Origin: Atopobium sp. UBA6362
GTDB lineage: Bacteria; Actinomycetota; Coriobacteriia; Coriobacteriales; Atopobiaceae
Assembly: GCA_002440065.1 (NCBI GenBank)
Contig: DJRK01000096.1
Span: forward strand, 1 to 6,580
Length of the DNA: 6,580 bases
Direction of reading: 5' to 3'
Every line of letters begins with the position of its first letter. Within the stretch, counting starts at the first letter, position 1. Positions 1-5,758 of this stretch are shown in pieces. The position numbers and the translations under genes were made by a program. The notes beneath the pieces were generated by a model that was given only the letters and a program-made list of their open reading frames with translations, was not told the DNA's origin and did not search any database.

Positions 1-746
1 GTGAGCATCTCGGGCGCGGCGTACTCGGGCGTGCCGTGGCGCCAGATGTCGTTGCGCATGGTGAAGGTGCTCGGCTCCTGCCTCACGATGCTCGAGCTCT
101 CCAGGTCGACGAGGCGGACGTCGTACGAGCCGCTCGCGACCTGCTCCGCGACGCTTCGCGAAGAGGTCTCGAGCACGATGTTCCTCGGCGAGATGTCGCG
201 GTGGGCGAACGTCGAGTCGAGGTAGCTTGTCTGCGCGAGCACGCCCGCCGCGGCCTCGCCGATCGCGGCGACGGTGTCGGCCTCGACGCCGGCCGGCTCC
301 TCGCCCGTGCGCGCCACGTGAGGCAAGAGCGGGCGGGCCTCCAGGAGGTTGGGCCCCTCAACCCATTCCATGACCATGATGGGGACGCGGCCCACGAGCC
401 CGTAGCCGTATACCTTGGGAAACCCCTTCAGGCGGCTCACGGTGAGCAGGTTGCGGTACCCCTCGAAGAAAGCCGATGCGAGCGCCTGGAACGTGGTGTC
501 CGAGAGGCCCTCGGGCACCCCGGCGGCCGGGCCCACGAGCGGGTAGAGGCTCTTCACCGCGAAGGTCTCGCCCGCGGTGTTGTGCGCCTTGCGGATGCGG
601 GCCCTCGTGGGGTCGCCGCTCACGGTCGCGTCCACGAGCAGGGTCATGAAGCGCCTCTTGGCCTGAGCGTCCTTGCCCGGCTCCACCGCCGAGGCGGTGT
701 CGAACGAGTCGAGCTCGATGAGACGGGTGCCCTGATCGTCCTCCAT
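1..746 (-). CDS. Ser/Thr protein kinase-like protein, C-terminus cut off by the window edge
   Basis: Reading leftward from the ATG at 746 gives 248 residues with no stop before the edge, so only the N-terminal part and most of the kinase core are present. Visible motifs are a beta-3 lysine in FAVKSLYPL (K65), a hinge-like VPIMVMEWVEGPNL (121-134), the catalytic loop FAHRDISPRNI (180-190; D184 and N189 intact) and TPEYAAPEM (239-247, the APE motif). The kinase fold is therefore clear and phosphotransfer to Ser/Thr is the expected activity. Two things are odd: no GxGxxG loop is visible before K65, and the metal-binding DFG is DLE (214-216). The metal-binding Asp is kept, so activity is possible but not certain. 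The start is supported by AGAAAGG six bases upstream. The gene lies 189 bases downstream of FHA-A on the same strand but has its own palindrome and -10-like hexamer. Any C-terminal membrane or sensor domain lies outside the window. Confidence 0.88.
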   Translation of the reverse strand, partial: MEDDQGTRLIELDSFDTASAVEPGKDAQAKRRFMTLLVDATVSGDPTRARIRKAHNTAGETFAVKSLYPLVGPAAGVPEGLSDTTFQALASAFFEGYRNLLTVSRLKGFPKVYGYGLVGRVPIMVMEWVEGPNLLEARPLLPHVARTGEEPAGVEADTVAAIGEAAAGVLAQTSYLDSTFAHRDISPRNIVLETSSRSVAEQVASGSYDVRLVDLESSSIVRQEPSTFTMRNDIWRHGTPEYAAPEML

Positions 747-797
747 GAGATGCCTTTCTGCCGGTTCTGCGGCGGTCGCCGCGTGTGTCCAGGAGCA

Positions 798-832
798 ATC
801 GTAGCCGCGCGTCCTCCCGGTATGTTGGACAA
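798..832 (-). promoter_or_regulatory. Putative kinase promoter: TTGTCC-N23-TACGAT
   Basis: On the minus strand TTGTCC (832-827), part of the palindrome at 823-834, is followed after 23 bases by TACGAT (803-798). The start codon lies 51 bases further on. The spacing is identical to that at the ZR1, ZR2, ZR3 and ZR4 promoters. No good -35 lies at 17 bases, which suggests the bound factor helps to recruit polymerase. Inferred by hand counting. Confidence 0.45.
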
Positions 833-834
833 CA
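823..834. promoter_or_regulatory. Variant operator palindrome TGTTGGACAACA
   Basis: The arms TGTTG and CAACA match the other three palindromes exactly. The two central bases differ (GA instead of CG), so the centre is imperfect. It lies 77 bases upstream of the kinase start codon. It is the most divergent of the four sites and may bind the factor more weakly. Confidence 0.55.
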
Positions 835-848
835 ATCTCCGCGGCGAG

Positions 849-915
849 AAAAAACTCTGCGTTGGTCGCATTTTGCCTGGTCTGGCGGTCGGCCGACATC
901 GACATCCCTGCAGAG
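849..915 (-). terminator. Weak terminator candidate after FHA-A
   Basis: On the minus strand CTCTGC (915-910) can pair with GCAGAG (860-855), which is followed directly by six T (854-849). The position, between the FHA-A stop and the kinase promoter, is right for a terminator. However, the stem has only 6 bp and encloses a 49-base loop with no clear inner helix, so read-through into the kinase gene is quite possible. Confidence 0.25.
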
Positions 916-935
916 AAGCACGGCCCGCCCCTCGC

Positions 936-1886
936 TCAGTCCGCGAGCGCCATCACGAGGAGCCGCGTCGACGCGCCGAGGAAGAGCATGTCGCTGTTCG
1001 AGATCCGCACGGCGGGCCAGGTCTCGCCGTCGGCGCGCTTGGACCGGGGCGGCTCGATCGGGACCTTCTCGCGCGTCTCGCCGCTCACGAGGTAGGAGCC
1101 GTTCGTGGAGCCGAGGCCGCTCGCCCACCACTCGCCGTCCTCGCGCCACACGCGCAGGTGCCTGCGGGAAACGGAGGGGTCCACGTCGGTGATGTCGTCC
1201 GCGCCGGTCGCGAGCGAGCCGATGACCGAGCCCTCCGGCGCGATCGAGACGACGTGCAGCGGGGGCTTCGCGGCACCGTCCACGATGCGGAGAAGACCGA
1301 TGCGCCGCGGCTCGTCGCCTGTTTGGGCGGCGGTCACCGATCCGCTCCCGCTCGCGGCCTGCGTGCTCAGCGCGGCGGAGAGCTTGTCCGCGACGAACCG
1401 CTCGGTGCTCAGGGCCGCTGCCGCCGGGTCCCCGAGGCAGCCGCACGCGATGAAAAGGTGCAGGTAGAGGGACCCACGGTCGGTCTCGTTCGCCAGACGC
1501 GCCGCGGCGATGCGGCCCAGGGTGTTCGTGTAGATGTTCTTGTCGAGGCCGCAGGCGGCGAGCGCGGAGCACATCTTCTGCGCGGCGGGTCCCGCGTAGT
1601 GGGCGCAGGTCCGCTCACGGGCGTCCTTGCCGCCGAGGTTCTTCGCGATGCGGGCAAAGAGCGTCTGCGAGCTCACGCCAAAGTCCTGGAAGCAAGACGC
1701 GTCGAGGCTGCCCGGCTTCGCGTGGACGACCTTGGACGAGAGGAACGGGCGGTCCTGGATGCGGTCGACGAGGGCCATCCCGCCCCAGCGCGCCGCGGGG
1801 GACAACAGGACGCGGGCCGCGTCCCGGTTCGTCACGCAGCCGAATTCCCGCAGGTCTGAGTACATTTCCGAGCTCGGTGTCCTCAC
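936..1886 (-). CDS. FHA-domain protein with a conserved N-terminal helical domain (FHA-A)
   Basis: A 316-residue protein with no signal peptide or membrane segment, so probably cytoplasmic. The C-terminal FHA domain (about 215-314) shows SRRH (240-243) and GSTNG (259-263), motifs of a family that binds phosphothreonine peptides. The Arg expected after the first Gly is Ser (IGS, 222-224), so classical binding may be altered. Residues about 8-170 form a region I cannot assign to a family. It aligns with FHA-B and is best conserved in GCLGDPAAA (149-157), preceded by a Leu/Phe-rich stretch. A Ser/Ala/Gly linker (175-188) joins the two parts. The longest start is a GTG at 1886 with CAGGA nearby. 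An ATG at 1865 (residue 8) aligns with an internal Met of FHA-B but has a poorer ribosome site. The gene lies downstream of ZR1 but is separated from it by a strong terminator. Confidence 0.9.
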   Translation of the reverse strand: MRTPSSEMYSDLREFGCVTNRDAARVLLSPAARWGGMALVDRIQDRPFLSSKVVHAKPGSLDASCFQDFGVSSQTLFARIAKNLGGKDARERTCAHYAGPAAQKMCSALAACGLDKNIYTNTLGRIAAARLANETDRGSLYLHLFIACGCLGDPAAAALSTERFVADKLSAALSTQAASGSGSVTAAQTGDEPRRIGLLRIVDGAAKPPLHVVSIAPEGSVIGSLATGADDITDVDPSVSRRHLRVWREDGEWWASGLGSTNGSYLVSGETREKVPIEPPRSKRADGETWPAVRISNSDMLFLGASTRLLVMALAD

Positions 1887-1928
1887 GTATCCTGCCCCCC
1901 CTGAAAAAGCAGCCTTTTGTGTGTCCCC

Positions 1929-1934
1929 ATTCTA
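1929..1934 (-). promoter_or_regulatory. Putative -10 box TAGAAT of FHA-A
   Basis: TAGAAT on the minus strand, 42 bases before the GTG start, is five of six to the TATAAT consensus. It sits within CTAGAATGG, a nine-base match to the region upstream of FHA-B. No convincing -35 lies 16-18 bases upstream, and no TGTTG-NN-CAACA palindrome lies in the 172 bases between ZR1 and FHA-A. Confidence 0.35.
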
Positions 1935-1989
1935 GCCTGTGCGTCCCGATCTGGCCCGGCCTGCCGCAAGAGGGCGCACTTGAACGAAA

Positions 1990-2023
1990 CACGCCCGCCG
2001 GCGAGTTGCTGCCGGCGGGCGTG
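1990..2023 (-). terminator. Rho-independent terminator of ZR1
   Basis: A perfect 13-bp GC-rich inverted repeat (arms 1990-2002 and 2011-2023) encloses an 8-base loop, 35 bases past the ZR1 stop. On the minus strand the stem is followed by GTTTCGTTC-like T-rich sequence rather than a pure T-run. It should isolate ZR1 from FHA-A. Confidence 0.8.
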
Positions 2024-2058
2024 GGGGAGGAGGCTGATGTTTTGGAAAGGGCGTCTGA

Positions 2059-2721
2059 CTAGGATTGCTTCGCCATCCCTGCCGTGACGACGACTGCGAT
2101 GGACGCGAGGCAGCACAGGCCCGGGTAGATGGGGCCGGAAACCGTCATCGAGACGTAGGCGGCGAAGGCGGCGACGACGGCGAGCAGGGCAAATCCGATG
2201 CGCTCGACGGCGACCTTCTTCTGGACGAGCGCCATGACAAGGCCGATTGCCGAGACGATCACCGGGATGGCCCAGACGTAGGTGAGCATCTCGAAGACCT
2301 CGCCGCCGCTCTTTCCGTAGGCGGCCATGGTCTTGCCGTAGTCGCCGATGTTCATCATTGTGTAGCTCTGCTGGAAGCGGTACACCTCGCCGGCGCTGCT
2401 GCTGCCGCCAAAGAGCGAGGAGAGGCCGTTCGCGCCGTTGGAGATGTACTGCGAGGTCTGGATGTCGTTTGCGCTGGGGGAGAACCACGGCTGGAACGCC
2501 AGGATGAGCGCGACGATGCCCAAGACGAGCGGAACGACCGTCGCGAGGTTGAAGGAGCCCATGGAGCTGGTCATAGGCGCTGCCGGGGTGGGAACGGCAG
2601 CATGTGCCGGAGCCGGCTGTGGTTTTGGGGCGGGCGCGGCCTGGGCGGCAATCTTATTCCCGCATTTGGGGCAGAAGGCGACGCCCTCGGGGATCTTCTC
2701 TCCGCACTTTGGGCAGAACAT
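2059..2721 (-). CDS. Zinc-ribbon protein with four membrane segments (ZR1)
   Basis: A 220-residue protein. The N-terminus is a zinc ribbon starting at residue 3, with Cys 3, 6, 17 and 20 (CPKCG, 10 residues, CPKCG), which should bind one zinc. A Pro/Ala linker follows (27-50). Hydrophobic segments lie at about 58-79, 148-166, 175-194 and 197-216. The basic loop QKKVAVER between segments 2 and 3 points to a cytoplasmic N-terminus and C-terminus, with a Ser/Gly-rich external loop (80-147). Segment 1 ends in PWFSP, as in ZR2. The double-pair Cys pattern is that of the zinc_ribbon/DZR families often found on bacterial membrane proteins; the function of this architecture is unknown to me. The start has a purine-rich GAGGAAAGGA upstream. 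The gene is divergent from ZR2, shares its palindrome and ends at the hairpin at 1990-2023. Regulation by that palindrome is inferred. Confidence 0.9.
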   Translation of the reverse strand: MFCPKCGEKIPEGVAFCPKCGNKIAAQAAPAPKPQPAPAHAAVPTPAAPMTSSMGSFNLATVVPLVLGIVALILAFQPWFSPSANDIQTSQYISNGANGLSSLFGGSSSAGEVYRFQQSYTMMNIGDYGKTMAAYGKSGGEVFEMLTYVWAIPVIVSAIGLVMALVQKKVAVERIGFALLAVVAAFAAYVSMTVSGPIYPGLCCLASIAVVVTAGMAKQS

Positions 2722-2757
2722 AGGGGGTTCCTTTCCTCGTGGCTTGGGTGCAACCTG

Positions 2758-2792
2758 AAGATAGGCTTTTGCATCCCTTAAATGTTGCGCAA
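2758..2792 (-). promoter_or_regulatory. Putative ZR1 promoter: TTGCGC-N23-TATCTT
   Basis: On the minus strand TTGCGC of the palindrome (2792-2787) is followed after 23 bases by TATCTT (2763-2758). The start codon lies 36 bases further on. The spacing is the same as at four other promoters in the window. The hexamer itself is a moderate match to a -10 box. Confidence 0.45.
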
Positions 2793-2797
2793 CATTT
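2780..2797. promoter_or_regulatory. Perfect 18-bp operator palindrome shared by ZR1 and ZR2
   Basis: AAATGTTGCGCAACATTT is a perfect inverted repeat with no spacer, lying between two divergent genes. Its centre is 67 bases from the ZR1 start and 73 bases from the ZR2 start. The near-symmetric placement suggests that one bound dimer controls both genes. The transcription factor family cannot be named from the site, and no candidate regulator gene is in the window. Confidence 0.75.
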
Positions 2798-2820
2798 CGG
2801 CGCGGCCCTTTTGTACTAAT
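2785..2820 (+). promoter_or_regulatory. Putative ZR2 promoter: TTGCGC-N23-TACTAA
   Basis: TTGCGC (2785-2790), 23 bases, then TACTAA (2814-2819). Shifted by one base, ACTAAT (2815-2820) also fits a -10 and is preceded by TG at 2812-2813 as in extended -10 elements. The start codon is 42 bases downstream. No -35 match lies at the usual spacing. Confidence 0.45.
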
Positions 2821-2861
2821 TTGTTTATTGTCCGGCTCTTACCCTCAAGAAAGGACCCGAT

Positions 2862-3734
2862 ATGTTCTGTAAGTTCTGCGGGGCCCCCAATCCCGATGGC
2901 TCCAAATTCTGCCGGAGCTGCGGTGCCACTTTGCAGCAGGCGGCCGCTGCGCCCCAGAGCCCCTCGCCCGCGTCCCAGAACCCTGCTGCCACGGCCCAGT
3001 ATCGACCTGTCAACCCTACACAGCCGGTTGCTCCCGCCCAGCCCGTGCCTTCCTTTAATTCCGTGCTCCCCACGGGCTTCGTTGGGATGCGCGGCGTTTC
3101 TAATATATCGATCGCCGCTGCCGTGCTGCTTTTGCTCGCCACGCTGACGGGCCTTCTCCCGTGGTTCTCGGTGTCGCTTTCCTCGATCCCGGAGATCAGC
3201 TCCTCCGTGCTGGCCGCGTTCAGCGCCGCGGGCATCTCGACTAGCTTCACGCTCACCCCGTCTTTCCTGTCGCCGTTGTTCGGGACGCTCTCGGACATGG
3301 CCAATAAGCTCGCCACTTATGGGCCCTCGATGGGCAACGGCTATATGAGCTCGAGCGACCTTGCCACGCTTTCCCAGGTCAAGGGGGCCCTGGGCAACGC
3401 GGCGCTATTCCTTAAGGTGGTCAACGTCGCGCAGATCGTCTCCATCGCCCTGTGCTCCATCGCCGTGTACCGCGTCGTCTCGAGCCGCGGGTCGGACCTG
3501 AGGGCGATCCTGCCGGCCTGCATCGTGGTTGCCGTAACGGCGATCATCGGCCTCGTGATGGCCGGTCAGCTCAATTCCGGGCTGCAAAGCGCACTGACCT
3601 CCTCCGGCGCCTACGGTAACGGCACCGCGGCCACCACGATCGTCTCGGCGGCCTGGACGCTGTGGGCCTCGCTCATCTGCTCCGTCCTCGCGGGCGTGGC
3701 CACCGAGCTCCATCGCCGCGGGATGATTCGCTAG
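2862..3734 (+). CDS. Zinc-ribbon protein with four membrane segments (ZR2)
   Basis: A 290-residue protein with the same plan as ZR1. An N-terminal zinc ribbon has Cys 3, 6, 17 and 20 (CKFCG, CRSCG), followed by a long Pro/Ala/Gln linker (25-70). Hydrophobic segments lie at about 81-103, 187-206, 214-234 and 257-280. Segment 1 ends in LPWFSV, matching PWFS in ZR1. The loop YRVVSSRGSDLR between segments 2 and 3 and the tail ELHRRGMIR are basic. This puts both ends in the cytoplasm and the Ser/Thr-rich 104-186 loop outside. Overall identity to ZR1 is low, so this is a diverged paralogue or a shared architecture. The start is supported by AAGAAAGGA six bases upstream. ZR3 follows 122 bases later and has its own promoter elements. 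No enzymatic motif is visible and the function is unknown. Confidence 0.9.
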   Translation: MFCKFCGAPNPDGSKFCRSCGATLQQAAAAPQSPSPASQNPAATAQYRPVNPTQPVAPAQPVPSFNSVLPTGFVGMRGVSNISIAAAVLLLLATLTGLLPWFSVSLSSIPEISSSVLAAFSAAGISTSFTLTPSFLSPLFGTLSDMANKLATYGPSMGNGYMSSSDLATLSQVKGALGNAALFLKVVNVAQIVSIALCSIAVYRVVSSRGSDLRAILPACIVVAVTAIIGLVMAGQLNSGLQSALTSSGAYGNGTAATTIVSAAWTLWASLICSVLAGVATELHRRGMIR

Positions 3735-3757
3735 GGGCAAAGGCCGCTTTTTGCGTA

Positions 3758-3769
3758 TGTTGCGCAACA
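3758..3769. promoter_or_regulatory. Operator palindrome TGTTGCGCAACA upstream of ZR3
   Basis: A perfect 12-bp inverted repeat between ZR2 and ZR3, identical in its core to the ZR1/ZR2 site. Only the downstream gene starts here, so this copy acts in one direction. Its centre is 93 bases from the ZR3 start codon. Confidence 0.7.
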
Positions 3770-3794
3770 AATCGCGTTTTGCCGGCCCTATCGT
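3760..3794 (+). promoter_or_regulatory. Putative ZR3 promoter: TTGCGC-N23-TATCGT
   Basis: TTGCGC (3760-3765) is followed after exactly 23 bases by TATCGT (3789-3794), giving an mRNA leader of roughly 55 bases before the ZR3 ATG. The spacing repeats that of the other zinc-ribbon promoters. A second TA-rich stretch (GTATGG, 3795 onward) lies next to it, so the exact -10 is uncertain. Confidence 0.45.
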
Positions 3795-3856
3795 GTATGG
3801 CGTAGGATTTGAAGGGAAGAACCACGGGCGGTCTCGCCCGGTCATGAGGAGGATTC

Positions 3857-4621
3857 ATGGGTTTCCTAGACAACGTTCAGAGCTCCATCAACCGCGGCAT
3901 GGCGGGCGCCAACCGCTCCGCCAACGCAATGAAGCTCAAGTCGCAGCTCAGCGACGCGATGAAGCGTCGCCAGGCCTTGGCGGCCCAGCTCGGCGCGAGC
4001 CTCTATGACGTTACCAAGGGCGACCCCTCGTTCCGCTCGGGCCGAGAGGCGCTCTACGACGGCATCGCTGCCATCGACGTCGAGCGCGCCGGCATCCAGG
4101 CCGAGATCGAGCGCATCGAGGCGGAGGCCCAGGCGGCCCAGGTCGCCGCGACCCACTACGCGTGCCCGTTCTGCGGCACTTCCGTGGGTGCCTCCGACCT
4201 GTTCTGCTCCGGGTGCGGCAAGCCCATGGCGGACATCCAGGCCGCCCTTGCTGCCCAGCAGGTCCAGGCGGCTGTCCCCGTTGCCGTCGCGGGCGGCCCG
4301 ACGTGCCCCAACTGCGGCGCCCCGGTCAACCCCGGCGACGCCTTCTGCATGAGCTGCGGGTCAAAGATCGAGGCCCCTGCCGCTCCCGTGGAGCCCGCAG
4401 CCGAGCCCGCCGCGCCTGCCGTTGAGGTCCCTGCCGACTTCCCGGCGTTCGACGAGCCCGCGCCCGAGGCCGCTGCCGCGCAGGATTTCTCCGCCCCCGA
4501 GCCCGTCCCTGCGCCCGAGCCCGAGCCTGCCGAGCCCGCGGGGAACGTCTGCCCGTCCTGCGGGAAGGTGAACAAGCCGACCGATAAGTTCTGCATGTGC
4601 TGCGGTACCAAGCTCCAGTAG
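3857..4621 (+). CDS. Soluble protein with a helical N-terminus and three zinc ribbons (ZR3)
   Basis: A 254-residue protein with no membrane segment. Residues 1-98 are rich in Ala, Lys, Glu and Gln and look helical; 75-97 in particular (ERAGIQAEIERIEAEAQ) looks like a coiled coil. Three zinc ribbons follow, with Cys 103/106/117/120, 150/153/164/167 and 232/235/246/249. An Ala/Gln-rich joint separates the first two. An acidic Pro/Ala/Glu linker (173-229) separates the second and third. The opening MGFLDNVQSSINRG and the plan resemble small bacterial proteins with an N-terminal helix and a C-terminal ribbon that begin like MGFFDKLG; that likeness is from memory. A role as an oligomeric cytoplasmic partner of the membrane ZR proteins is inference only. 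The start has GAGGAGGA three bases upstream. The C-terminal ribbon has an extra Cys248 next to its ligands. The gene ends at the bidirectional terminator. Confidence 0.9.
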   Translation: MGFLDNVQSSINRGMAGANRSANAMKLKSQLSDAMKRRQALAAQLGASLYDVTKGDPSFRSGREALYDGIAAIDVERAGIQAEIERIEAEAQAAQVAATHYACPFCGTSVGASDLFCSGCGKPMADIQAALAAQQVQAAVPVAVAGGPTCPNCGAPVNPGDAFCMSCGSKIEAPAAPVEPAAEPAAPAVEVPADFPAFDEPAPEAAAAQDFSAPEPVPAPEPEPAEPAGNVCPSCGKVNKPTDKFCMCCGTKLQ

Positions 4622-4642
4622 CTCCTCGCGCCAGCAAGCGCA

Positions 4643-4692
4643 CAAGAAAGGGGCCGACTCGCCGGGTTTCTCGGCAGTCGGCCTCTTTCTTG
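4643..4692. terminator. Bidirectional terminator between ZR3 and FHA-B
   Basis: A long inverted repeat lies between convergent genes. GGCCGACT (4652-4659) pairs with AGTCGGCC (4676-4683), and the stem extends outward through AAGAAAGG pairing with CTCTTTCTT-type sequence (one G-U pair), to C4643-G4692. The A-rich left arm and T-rich right arm supply the U-tract in either direction. It begins 21 bases after the ZR3 stop and ends 10 bases beyond the FHA-B stop. Confidence 0.85.
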
Positions 4693-4702
4693 CTCCCGGG
4701 CC

Positions 4703-5701
4703 TTAGACGCTCGCGCGGACCACGAGGAAGCAGGTCCCGCGCCCGAGTATGAGCCGGTCTCCCTCGCAGATCTCCACGGGCGGCCAGACGCGGCCCGGCT
4801 TGCACTCGCCTCTTCGCGGCTTCACCGTGACGGGGGAGCCGGGTGAGTCGGCCTTTATGAGCAGCGTCCCGTTCGTGGAGCGGGCGTCCTGGGCAAGCCA
4901 GTGGCCGTCCTGGTACCAGATGCGCAGGTGGTCCCTGGAGGTGTAGTCGTCCACGTCGTTCACGGCGTTGCGTCCCGAGGCGAATTTCCCCACGTGGGTG
5001 CCGCCGGGATCCTTTGCGAGGGGGTAGATGGCCCCCGCGGCCTCGGAACCGTCCGCGTTGCGGCGGATACGCTGGATGGCAAGGGCGACCGGGGCGGGCG
5101 CGGCGGGCGAGAAGACCTTCTCGGCGACCGTCCGCGCCGTCTGCGTGTACCCGTAGCTCCCGCCGATCCCCGCGCTGAAGCCCTCCGCCTCCCGCACCGC
5201 CTGCGCCGGGTCCCCAAGGCACCCGGCGACGACGAAGAGGAGGACAAAGAGCACGCACTTGTCCTCCTCGCGCGGAAGCTTGGCAGAGGACACGCTCTGC
5301 ACCGCGTTGAGGTAGAGCTGCCCGTCGAGGTGGTAGCGTTCGAGGGCACAGGCCATTTGCCGCGCGCCCTCGCCGCCGTAATATTCGCAGATGCAGGCCC
5401 TGGCCTCGCCCTCGGTCCCGCGGTTTCTCTTGCGCTCGCCCGAGACCATGCGTCCCGTGAGGGTGACGCACGAGGATGAGAAGTCCCTCCAGAAGCCGTC
5501 GAGGCCGTTCTCGGGGGAGCGGTGGTAGACCTCGCGCGAGAGCGTCGAGGGGGCGAGCTCGGGCAGGGTGCGGCCGTCGTCGCTGTATGCCCGCTCGTTC
5601 GCGAGTACGGCGAGGGTCGCCTTGAAGCTCAAAGCGCCGACTTCCTTGAGCGAGCGGAACATCGTGAAGCTCGGCGCGTCCTCGTACTGGCCTTGTGGCA
5701 T
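4703..5701 (-). CDS. FHA-domain protein, paralogue of FHA-A (FHA-B)
   Basis: A 332-residue, probably cytoplasmic protein. The C-terminal FHA domain (about 232-330) has SRDH (255-258) and STNG (275-278). As in FHA-A, the phosphate-contacting Arg of the GR motif is missing (VGK, 237-239). The N-terminal part aligns with FHA-A along its length: MFRSLKEVGAL matches MYSDLREFGCV, and GCLGDPAQA (160-168) matches GCLGDPAAA. The region before this motif holds several Cys (78, 103, 105, 118, 149, 161), of which the Cys of GCLGDP is shared with FHA-A. I choose the ATG at 5701, not the in-frame ATG at 5731, because AGAAGGAG lies five bases before 5701 while nothing resembling a ribosome site precedes 5731. 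The upstream ATG also overlaps the likely -10 box. The gene converges on ZR3 and diverges from ZR4. A phosphothreonine-reader role is expected from the family; the partner is unknown. Confidence 0.9.
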   Translation of the reverse strand: MPQGQYEDAPSFTMFRSLKEVGALSFKATLAVLANERAYSDDGRTLPELAPSTLSREVYHRSPENGLDGFWRDFSSSCVTLTGRMVSGERKRNRGTEGEARACICEYYGGEGARQMACALERYHLDGQLYLNAVQSVSSAKLPREEDKCVLFVLLFVVAGCLGDPAQAVREAEGFSAGIGGSYGYTQTARTVAEKVFSPAAPAPVALAIQRIRRNADGSEAAGAIYPLAKDPGGTHVGKFASGRNAVNDVDDYTSRDHLRIWYQDGHWLAQDARSTNGTLLIKADSPGSPVTVKPRRGECKPGRVWPPVEICEGDRLILGRGTCFLVVRASV

Positions 5702-5706
5702 GGGTG

Positions 5707-5714
5707 CTCCTTCT
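5707..5714 (-). promoter_or_regulatory. Ribosome binding site fixing the FHA-B start
   Basis: AGAAGGAG on the minus strand, five bases before the ATG at 5701. It decides between this start and the upstream in-frame ATG at 5731, which would add ten residues and has no such site. Confidence 0.85.
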
Positions 5715-5729
5715 GATGGTTTGGACGCC

Positions 5730-5756
5730 ATTCTAGAACAGATGAATGTTGCGCAA
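5730..5756 (-). promoter_or_regulatory. Putative FHA-B promoter: TTGCGC-N15-TAGAAT
   Basis: On the minus strand the palindrome's TTGCGC (5756-5751) is followed after 15 bases by TAGAAT (5735-5730), inside CTAGAATGG as at FHA-A. The palindrome would be centred near -29, between the -35 and -10 positions, unlike the N23 promoters. That position is more typical of a repressor site. The start codon is 28 bases past the hexamer. Confidence 0.4.
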
Positions 5757-5758
5757 CG
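5747..5758. promoter_or_regulatory. Operator palindrome shared by FHA-B and ZR4
   Basis: TGTTGCGCAACG: the inner ten bases (5748-5757) form a perfect inverted repeat, with one mismatch in the next pair and matches beyond it (AAT...GTT). It is the fourth copy of the motif and the second in a divergent intergenic region. Its centre is 51 bases from the FHA-B start and 71 bases from the ZR4 start. Confidence 0.7.

Noticed and set aside
888..897. GTCGGCCGAC perfect 10-bp palindrome between FHA-A and the kinase
   Set aside because: It is unrelated to the repeated TGTTG motif, occurs once, and is easily expected by chance in GC-rich DNA.
358..1572. 404-codon minus-strand frame overlapping FHA-A and the kinase
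   Set aside because: Another shadow frame, Arg-rich and motif-free, that would span the intergenic region with its operator and promoter.
36..1859. Long open frame on the plus strand (607 codons) across the kinase and FHA-A genes
   Set aside because: It is antisense to two genes with clear HRD/APE and FHA motifs. Its translation is Arg/Ala/Gly/His-rich without domains, as is usual for shadow frames in high-GC DNA.
2065..2781. 238-codon plus-strand frame antisense to ZR1
   Set aside because: Asp/Gly/His-rich low-quality translation. The opposite strand encodes a zinc ribbon and four membrane segments.
2780..2797. Naming the transcription factor family from the 18-bp palindrome
   Set aside because: Several families bind gap-free palindromes of this size and no regulator gene is in the window, so any name would be a guess.
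3736..3754. Possible terminator after ZR2 (GCAAA...TTTGC with a T-run)
   Set aside because: The T-run is itself part of the stem, and only about five weak base pairs with a mismatched interior can form. ZR2-ZR3 read-through cannot be excluded.
4326..5471. 381-codon minus-strand frame overlapping FHA-B and the end of ZR3
   Set aside because: It would run through the bidirectional terminator and is Arg/Gly-rich with no domain. FHA-B in another frame has the real motifs.
5702..5731. Upstream ATG giving FHA-B ten more residues
   Set aside because: No ribosome site precedes it and it overlaps the TAGAAT box. A strong site precedes the ATG at 5701.
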